Assembly: GCA_023105745.1 (NCBI GenBank)
Contig: JALGQZ010000003.1
Coordinates: forward strand, 76,048,696-76,112,695
Direction of reading: 5' to 3'
Length of the DNA stretch: 64,000 nucleotides
From: Austropuccinia psidii
Lineage: Eukaryota; Basidiomycota; Pucciniomycetes; Pucciniales; Sphaerophragmiaceae
The position numbers and the translations under genes were made by a program. This document shows, piece by piece, positions 57,421-64,000 of this stretch; position 1 is the stretch's first letter, and every line of letters begins with the position of its first letter. Below the pieces are notes generated by a model that had not been told where the DNA came from, did no database searches, and saw only the letters and a list, made by a program, of their open reading frames with translations.

Positions 57421-58135
57421 CTAGTCAAATAACTGCCTTAAAATTTGGTGACAGAGGCATGCCATTGTGACAAGCAAAGACCATTATTTTACACTGCCAC
57501 AAAGAAATTACTATTTTGACATTGGGTACAGTGTGAGTAAGCCAATTTCAATGATCAAATGAGCCACACACTCACCTATCACAGAATCCAAAATGTCCAA
57601 CTGTGCCATCAAAACATTGGAAGGAGAACCGGCCCTTATGCACCTGCCCCCGCATGCAAACCTGCACCCCACCGCCAACAGGCACCCACACATGCAAACA
57701 CACCCGCGGTATTGTGTGGCAGGCTCTACCAGTGTCATCCGCAAAATGACAATCCCACAGAGGCAGAGTCCTTTCATGGATGACCTGGTGAAGTCAAACT
57801 CCCCGCCTCTACATGAAGACTGGCAGAAGGGCCTCTTTGATGTGTGTGTGCAAACAGGTGGGTCTTGTGTAATCTTTATCACCCTTTGCACGGTTTTGGG
57901 ATGATCAGATGGTGCAGAATCTGAGATGAAGGCACAGGGGAACCAATATTGGTGGATGTCACATGATTAGGTGTAAGACAAGAGTGTGACGTGTGCTCAA
58001 TGTTTGCTTGATTTTTGCTTGACGTGAGCCTGACTTTTATCCTGCTTGACATTTTCTTGACATGGAGTCAATCACCAATGATTGACGCAATATTTGCCCT
58101 GGTGCCTTTATGTTCATTCCCCACAAAACTTCAAG
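57421..58135 (+). mobile_element. Plavaka copy B 3' region
   Basis: Matches copy A (minus strand 20240-20083 and 17039-16496) at nucleotide level, including GGGGAACCAATATTGGTGGA. When translated, both copies have LHxDW, DVCVxTGG and NQYWWMS, but frames are not kept, so it may be an untranslated tail or an older exon. It includes a relatively GC-rich, CA-rich stretch (57630-57720). Similarity to copy A fades near 58030-58080. Confidence 0.65.
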
Positions 58136-58453
58136 ATGCCAAAAATAGGCTGCCCTAACAAAATTTGCACTTTTCATGAGCTTGCTTGTTACAATCAATA
58201 TTATGAGGATTTGAACAATATTGTTCAGAATGGAAGACCTATGTCTGACCAAGCTTGGAAGACACATCAATTGGAACTACTTAAACTCAGGAGACCCCAG
58301 CCTTTGGTTGATAAGATGTTTTTAGCCCAAAGTTGTAAAAATGTGAGGACTATTTCCCTCATTAATTTCAATTATTCATCATCACTTAAATCTAATTTTC
58401 TGAAATATTTTTGCACAGACAACACAGAAATCCCCTGGATGATCTCAAATTGA
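58136..58453 (+). CDS. Hypothetical protein, possibly N-terminus of a transposase
   Basis: 105 codons from ATG 58136, MPKIGCPNKICTFHELACYN. It has Cys residues at CPNKIC and later GRPMSDQAWKTHQLELLKLRR. A cysteine cluster, then Gly-Arg, aromatic and His in this order recalls the N-terminal cluster of Plavaka-type transposases (compare ICMCQHC in copy B), but similarity is weak. No downstream transposase domain follows before E6 at 58785, so it is either a truncated second transposon, a small gene, or chance. No host-gene assignment is possible. Confidence 0.35.
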   Translation: MPKIGCPNKICTFHELACYNQYYEDLNNIVQNGRPMSDQAWKTHQLELLKLRRPQPLVDKMFLAQSCKNVRTISLINFNYSSSLKSNFLKYFCTDNTEIPWMISN

Positions 58454-58784
58454 ACAGATCTGGTATCATAATAATGTAAGAAATTAACTTTTTGATACCA
58501 AAAAATATGAAAGCAAGACCTTTATATTCATTGACTATCACAGCCATGGGGACAGGCAGGGCATTACCACTCATGACTAATGGAAAATCTTCCAACACCT
58601 AAGCAGCAAGGGTTTTCATGGAAGATTCACCAAATACAGTTCCAATCCTCAATACAGCTCAATACAGGCAAAGCCGAAATACAGGATTCACCAAATACAG
58701 GCCTGCCTTCAATACAGGTGCAAATACCTGTATTGGATACACCAATACAGTTTAACATCTCAAATACAGGTTCCTCAATCATAC
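58454..58784. repeat. AATACAG-rich segment, likely F2-related LTR remnant
   Basis: From 58634 to 58780 the word AATACAG occurs eight times directly and once inverted within about 150 bp. Similar words (CTGTATTG, CTGTACAG) are frequent in the F2 LTRs at 5452-6211 and 10023-10779 and in 20669-21484. No left terminus was found. The right side is cut by the E6 LTR at 58785. Confidence 0.45.
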
Positions 58785-60638
58785 TGTAAGGTGTGGATAT
58801 AAAAATCTGATTAAAAATCAAGCACTTTTTGGAAGGTGTGGAGATGAAACTTTGATTAAAAATCAAGTACTTTTCCTGTCCTCAAAATTTGTATAAGGTA
58901 AAAATCAATTAAAAATAGTAAGAAATATTATTTTTAAGAGAAAACACGCCAAATTTATTGTTTATAGCTTTAATAGTATAAAACAATAATATTATAAAGA
59001 TTTATTGTTTTACCAACAATGAAAATTTATCCAAAAACACTCTACAAGAGATATTTAAGGCTACAAAAGAAATTTCTTCAAGAGCAATTTCAATTGAAAT
59101 TAATTGAGCAATGAACTGCAAGAAGTTAATTCAAGAACAGAGTATTTAAAAAGAATATTAAAGAGAAAACAAGCCCAAAAGTGACCAGAGTGAATTTGGA
59201 AACAAAGTGACAAAGTTTACAGTGATGAAAGATGCTTTAATTCACTTTTGGGGTGGTTCAGGGGTAAAAATGATTATAAGACTTTAAAACAATGATTATA
59301 ATTATTTCTTCAAGTTGTTAAAAGGTTCAAAATGATTTAAAAAAGGTGTTTGGCATCTTTTATTGATTGGTTTAACAATGTTTAAGCTAATTATAAAAGG
59401 AAAAGATTCTAACATGAAGAGAAAAGTGGGGCAAAGAAGACATTCTTTTATATCCATCAATTTTCTCACTCCAAAAGTAAAATTTACTCTTTTCAGTCGT
59501 GAAAAACAGTCTGACAACAGAAAAGCCAATTATGGCATCATTGAACCGTGATTTAGACCAAAAAGGGCTGGTTTAAGCCATTTTTAGCCATTTTAGACCC
59601 TTAAATCAGCCATTACTACAGCAATACCTGGTCTAGAGCCATCAAAACACGTCAAAATGTGTGTAAAAGACGTAGAAACCAGTTAAAACTGTTTTTACTA
59701 TGATGGTTTTATCTTAAGGGTAGTTTTACCCTCTTGTCAACAGCTAAAACTACCCCAGTTGGTATCAAAACCTCATCATCAATTGAGTCCACAGACCCTG
59801 TAGCTCAATTCCAGGCCAAAAGTGATGAACTTTTGTGTGAATTTTGACACCACATGCCTGTCAGCAAGGAATCTGGGGGTCTAGCTCCCCCTTAGAGCTG
59901 GAGTTCCTTTTCCCCCCCAAATTTGATCTTTCCAATTTATTTTTCCTTTAATTCCGCATCATGTATTATACTTATAATTTACATATGTAATTCAATTGAA
60001 TTGTACAGTACAATACAGTAATGATTGATACCTCATATGTAAATGAAAGTTCACTTATGTAATACACATGCAAATTTCGATATTTCAATTGAATTGAATT
60101 GAAAATACTTCAATTCCTCACAACTTCTAAGCTAAACACAACACCTCAATTTCAACACAAAAAATTGATGGTTAACACCACATGTGGTGTGAATTAAATG
60201 AAAGTTTTGAAAATTTTCAACTGTTGTATTGAAAATACTAAAAACTTAATTTAACCTTATTTAGAGTTGAGTTACAAGAATTTCACTCTGAGGTAACCCC
60301 ACCTAATTTTTCAAGAGGAATCCAATGGTGAAATAATTTTTATAAGTTTCTTTATTGCATAAAAAGTTATAATAATTTTTATTTAACTTTTTTCAAAATT
60401 TATTTATTTTTTTTGAAATTTTGTTAAAATTTCATTTTTACTTAATTTTTTCAAGTATAAATGTAATTTTATAATTCCAAAATTTAATGTAATTTTATTT
60501 TTTTGTTTTGAATATAATTTTATATTCATATTTTCATTTTTATTTTAATAATATAAATAAATTTATTTTATTTATATTAATATGTTAATTTTGTATTTTT
60601 GGTCTTTTGGGTATATGAAATTACTTCTAAGGCTCACA
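58785..60638 (-). repeat. 3' LTR of E6 (family F3)
   Basis: 1854 bp, plus strand from TGTAAGGTGTGGATAT to CTAAGGCTCACA. Near its left end a ~50-bp stretch is repeated in tandem (GATTAAAAATCAAG occurs twice within 60 bp). Nearly identical by eye to 60777-62600 over long stretches. Confidence 0.93.
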
Positions 60639-60656
60639 TTCCCTCCCCCTAAAAAA
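60639..60656 (-). promoter_or_regulatory. Polypurine tract of E6
   Basis: Minus strand TTTTTTAGGGGGAGGGAA directly before the 3' LTR. Confidence 0.8.
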
Positions 60657-60776
60657 GAATATTACTTTGTAATATTGGTGTTTCTAGTGTGTCTGAATCT
60701 CCTGAGAAGTTTGGTAGCTTCTGGTATCTCTTTTTCTTGTAACCATTCATCTTCACAAGTTGGGTCACTGTACCTA
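60657..60776 (-). pseudogene. E6 chromodomain-like tail
   Basis: Minus strand reads RYSDPTCEDEWLQEKEIPEA, then TKLLRRFRHTRNT and a stop, the end of the Gag-Pol polyprotein. It matches the corresponding ends of E4 and E5. It is separated from the preceding REYLVR by the solo LTR at 60777-62600. Confidence 0.8.
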
Positions 60777-62600
60777 TGTAAGGTGTGGATATGAAACTTT
60801 GATTTAAAATCAAGTACTTTTCCTGTCCTCAAAATTTGTATAAGGTAAGAATCAATTAAAAATAGTAAGAAAGATTATTTTCAAGAGAAAAGACGCCAAA
60901 TTTATTTGTTATAACTTTCTTAGTATAAAACAATAATATTATAAAGATCTATTATTTTACCAACAATAAAAACCCATCCAAAAATACTCTACAAGAGATA
61001 TTTAAGGCTACAAAAGAAATTTCTTCAAGAGCAATTTTGATTGGAATTAATTGAGCAAAGAACTGCAAGCAATTAATTAAAGAACAGAGTCTTTAAAAAG
61101 AATATTAAAGAGAAAACACGCCCAAAAGTGACCAGAGTGAATTTGGAAACAAAGTGACAAAGTTTACAGTGATGAAAGATGCTTTAATTCACTTTTGGGG
61201 TGGTTCAGGGGTAAAAATGATTATAAAAGCTACAAACAATGATTATAATGATTTTTTCACGTGGTTAAAGGTTCAAAATGATTTAAAAAAGGTGGATGGA
61301 ATCTTTTATTGATTGGTTTAACAATGTTTAAGCTAATTATAAAAGGAAAAGATTCTAACATGAAGAGAAAAGTGGGGCAAAGAAGAAATTCTTTTATAGC
61401 CATCAATTTTTTTACTCCAAAGGTAAAACTTACTCTTGTCAGTCGTGAAAAACAGTCTTACAACAGAAAAGACAATTATGGCATCGTTGAACCCTGATTT
61501 AGACCAAAAAGGGCTGGTTTAAGCCATTTTTAGCCATCTTAGACCCTTAAATCAGCCATTACTATAGCAATACCTGGTCTAGAGCCTTCAAAACACCTCA
61601 TAATGTGTGTAAGAGATGTAGAAACCAGTCAAAACTGTTTTTACTATGATGGGTTTGTCTTAAGGGTAGTTTTACCCTCTTGGCAACAGCTAAAACTACC
61701 CCAGTTGGTATCAAAACCTCATCATCAATTGAGTCCACAGACCCTGTAATTCAATCCCAGGCCAAAAGTGATGAACCTTTGCGTGAGTTTTGACACCACA
61801 CGCCTGTCAGCAAGGATTTTGGGGGTCTAGCACCCCCTTAGAGCTGGAGTTCCTTTCCCCCCCCAAATTTAATCTTTCCAATTTATTTTTCCTTTAATTC
61901 CTCATCATGTATTATACTTATAATTTACATATGTAATTCAATTGAATTGTACAGTAGAATACAGTAATAATTGATACCTCATATGTAAATGAAAGTTCAC
62001 GTATGTAATACACATGCAAATTTCGATATTTCAATTGAATTGAATTGAAAATACTTCAATTCCTCACAACTTCTAAGCTAAACACAACACCTCAATTTCA
62101 ACACAAAAAATTGATGGTTAACACCACATGTGGTGTGAATTAAATGAAAGTTTTGAAAATTTTCAACTGTTGTATTGAAAATACTAAAAACTTAATTTAA
62201 CCTTATTTAGAGTTGAGTTACAAGAATTTCACCCAGAGGTGACCCCCACTGATTTTTTATGAGGAATCCAATGGTGAAATAATTTTACTATGTTTATTTA
62301 TTGGATAAAAAGTTATGATAATTTTTATTTAACTTTTTTCCAAATTTATTTATTTTTTTACAATTTTGTTAAAATTTCATTTTTACTTAATTTTTTCAAG
62401 TACAAATGTAATTTTATAATTCCAAAATTTAATGTAATTTTATTTTTAAATTGTAATTAATTTTTTATTTTGAATATAATTTCATAGTTATATCATTATT
62501 TTTATTTTAATAATATAAATAAATCTATTTTATTTATATTTATATGTTAATTTTGTATTTGTGGTCTTTTGGGTATATGAAATTACCTCTAAGGCTCACA
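60777..62600 (-). repeat. Solo LTR, family F3, inside E6 chromodomain-like tail
   Basis: 1824 bp, plus strand TGTAAGGTGTGGATATG to CTAAGGCTCACA, flanked by ACCTA (60772-60776 and 62601-62605). Same family and orientation as the E6 3' LTR only 138 bp away, so it is an insertion of an F3 element into an F3 element, later reduced to one LTR. Confidence 0.94.
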
Positions 62601-63182
62601 ACCTAACAAGGTATTCCCTTACTTTCTTGGTTCTTAATTTCCTTTCTTTAAGAACTTTGGTAATTTTCTTAGTACCAGATGTTCTAATAGGAGGTATAAC
62701 TTGGGGAATCTCATTCCTCAAGGGAAATTTCTCAGCATCACTAGATTTATATGGATTTATCAAGCTCACTGGAAATGTACCATGCTTGTTGCTAAGTTCT
62801 TCAGATAACTCTACTTCAACAGCATTTTCTCCATGGAGGGCCTTAATTACAAAAGGTCCTGCAAAGGAGTCTTTCAGCTTTTTACATCCTTTGATGTTAT
62901 TGAAGTTATTGGTGAATACAAGAACTAGATCCCCCACTTTGAAATCTTGATTTGCATGTGATTTATGCCATTTGTCTTTAGCATATGCAAAAGACTCTTC
63001 CATGCACCTTACTGCATGCTTTCTAGCTTTGTCTAGCATTCCTTTGAAGCTAGCAGCTGTGGGATGTACTCCAATTAAATATTTCCTCAAGGAAACTTGG
63101 GGTAATTTTGAGTTCCATCCTTTTTCTAGAATAGCAGGAGTTTGATTAGTACTGGCATGGATTGATGTTTTATATGCTCATT
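62601..63182 (-). pseudogene. E6 integrase C-terminal domain
   Basis: Open from 63090 to the solo LTR: HPTAASFKGMLDKARKHAV, DFKVGDLVLVFTNNFNNIKG, SFAGPFVIKALHGENAVEVE (GPF motif), FPVSLINPYKSSD and the basic linker TKVLKERKLRTKKVREYLVR. HPTFPVS of relatives reads HGTFPVS here. A stop separates it from the core near 63180-63100. Confidence 0.86.
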
Positions 63183-64000
63183 CTAGTGCTGGCAACAGAG
63201 TACACCAATAAGGGTAAATACATCACAATCTTTGAATTCAAGGCCATATGCACAAAATCTTCTCACCATGTCCTCTAAGATTTGGATCATCCTTCCAGCT
63301 AGGCCATTAGTTTTTGGGTGGTAGGCTGTAGAGAAAGACAGTTTAGTGCCAAATAATTGGTGAGGATTTTTCCATAGTGCTGAAGTGAATTTGGGATCCC
63401 TATCACTAAGGATATTTGTAAACATCCCAGTCCATGACACTACTCTATTCAATATCAGAAGAGCTGTATCCATGGCTGTATCATCCTTGTGACATGGTAA
63501 AAAAATTGGAGTTTTACTGAATCTGTCCACAATTGCTAGACAAGCATTATAGCTTCTGTCACCTCCTGGTGGTAGGCCAGTTACCCAATCTATATGGAAA
63601 ATTTCCCAAGGTCTGCTTGGTTCTTGGTTTTTATCATATTTCCAAGTCTCTTGCCAGTGGATTTATTTGCCTTTTGCCATCTGTCACAGGTCTTGCAATA
63701 CTCTGCAACATCTTTCTGCCACATTGGCCACCATATGCAGGTCTTTACTTTCTCTCTTGTTCTGTCTTCAGACAGATGCCCTGAAAAGGGGCTATCATGG
63801 TATTCTTGTAGTACAAGATTGATTAATTACCTGTCCACAACTGTCATGACACATGTGTGCTTGGCTGTGTGGTAAATTATACCATCCAGTAGGTGAAACC
63901 TTCCTTGTTTATAAGATTTCTTCCATACTTCATCCAAGACATGTATGAGAGAGTTTTCTTTACTGTCTTTGTTAAGTAATTGGAATAAGATGCTACAATT
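63183..64000 (-). pseudogene. E6 integrase zinc domain and DDE core with mutated catalytic Glu
   Basis: The core segment (63530-63183) contains [16 protein letters not shown] with the second Asp. The third catalytic residue is lost: the usual GLAERM reads GLAGRM, with codon GGA at 63294-63296, and HPQTDG reads HPKTNG. Upstream, in other frames, lie GLPPGGDRSYNACL, the zinc half EYCKTCDRW and the HX3H half near 63790. The frame is broken near 63530 and 63650. The remainder to 64000 corresponds to the spacer between RNase H and integrase. Confidence 0.87.

Larger units (their letters stand above)
27320..58030 (+). mobile_element. Plavaka-type (CACTA-related) DNA transposon copy B, split by E5 and E4
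   Basis: Three separated segments (27320-28238, 38797-39720, 56054-57420) encode consecutive parts of one transposase, and 57421-58030 matches the 3' region of copy A. E5 and E4 each left a 5-bp duplication in it (ATTCA, ACATC). Excluding the inserts it is about 3.6 kb. The ends are uncertain: no terminal inverted repeats were identified, and the 58030 limit is where similarity to copy A fades. Confidence 0.8.
58785..64000 (-). mobile_element. Ty3/gypsy element E6, 3' half, running off the window
   Basis: 3' LTR 58785-60638, purine tract, chromodomain-like tail split by an F3 solo LTR (60777-62600), then integrase C-terminal domain, core and zinc domain toward the window end. The rest of pol, gag and the 5' LTR lie beyond 64000. 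LTR family is F3, the same as the E3 5' LTR. Confidence 0.92.

Noticed and set aside
57559..57904. Two overlapping ORFs (74 and 103 codons) in the Plavaka tail
   Set aside because: Similarity to copy A is at nucleotide level with frames not kept; the region is likely untranslated or old.
1440..64000. RIP-type mutation as the cause of stops
   Set aside because: Several stops come from transversions (AAA to TAA at 51069, GAA to TAA at 25833, a Ser codon to TAA at 34550), which RIP does not make. Some CpG transition decay is still possible.
1..64000. tRNA, rRNA, CRISPR arrays or bacterial-type operons
   Set aside because: No B-box-like GTTCGAATC context, no rRNA wording, no regularly spaced repeats, and the content is clearly fungal transposable elements.
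1..64000. A new functional gene system such as a defence island, biosynthetic cluster or host gene
   Set aside because: All coding segments with recognisable similarity belong to retrotransposons or the DNA transposon, and all are broken; nothing else has enough support.

Overview
The window looks like repeat-dominated nuclear DNA of a filamentous plant-pathogenic fungus, most likely a rust (Pucciniales), and the Gag-Pol wording closely resembles what I remember of the large, AT-rich myrtle rust genome (Austropuccinia psidii). That species call is recognition, not a search result. No intact host gene, tRNA, rRNA or CRISPR array was found. Nearly all 64 kb is transposable elements nested inside each other: chromodomain-type Ty3/gypsy LTR retrotransposons, solo LTRs, and two broken copies of a Plavaka-type (CACTA-related, Tnp2-like) DNA transposon.

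Layout from left to right. 1-1439 is featureless AT-rich flank. 1440-12601 is a full-length but dead Ty3/gypsy element on the minus strand (E1; two 1437-bp LTRs, target duplication CTTTT), itself hit by two solo LTRs of another family (F2) in opposite orientations. 12602-13814 is AT-rich and holds an imperfect palindrome. 13815-16495 is a truncated gag-pol remnant (E2, minus). 16496-20668 is the 3' part of Plavaka copy A (minus), split by an F1 solo LTR that itself carries a long, partly GC-rich F2-like LTR. 20669-21484 is another F2-like segment. 21485-26625 is a truncated plus-strand retrotransposon (E3). 27320-58030 is Plavaka copy B (plus), whose transposase gene is cut in three by two complete retrotransposons: E5 (28239-38796, minus, duplication ATTCA) and E4 (39721-56053, plus, duplication ACATC). 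E4 holds three more solo LTRs (43968-45993, 48699-50518, and 52605-54794 inside its own 3' LTR). 58785-64000 is the 3' half of another retrotransposon (E6, minus), with a solo LTR of its own family in its chromodomain; it runs off the window.

Elements E1 to E6 share one design: LTR, a primer-binding site three to four bases inside the LTR, a short leader ORF without ATG next to splice-like signals, Gag with a CCHC knuckle, aspartic protease, reverse transcriptase, RNase H, integrase with a C-terminal chromodomain-like segment, and a purine tract before the 3' LTR. In E3 and E4 most gag-pol pieces lie in one frame, so these were probably single Gag-Pol polyproteins. Every copy has stops, frameshifts or lost catalytic residues.

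The nesting gives a relative order: Plavaka copies oldest, then E4 and E5, then the solo LTRs inside them. The most interesting signals are the transposase frame that can be followed through both retrotransposon insertions, LTR termini conserved across four otherwise divergent LTR families, a candidate 47-nt intron that would fuse a leader exon in frame to Gag, a GGCC-rich module inside F2-like LTRs, and AATACAG word clusters. I found no evidence of a new functional gene system such as a defence island or biosynthetic cluster.
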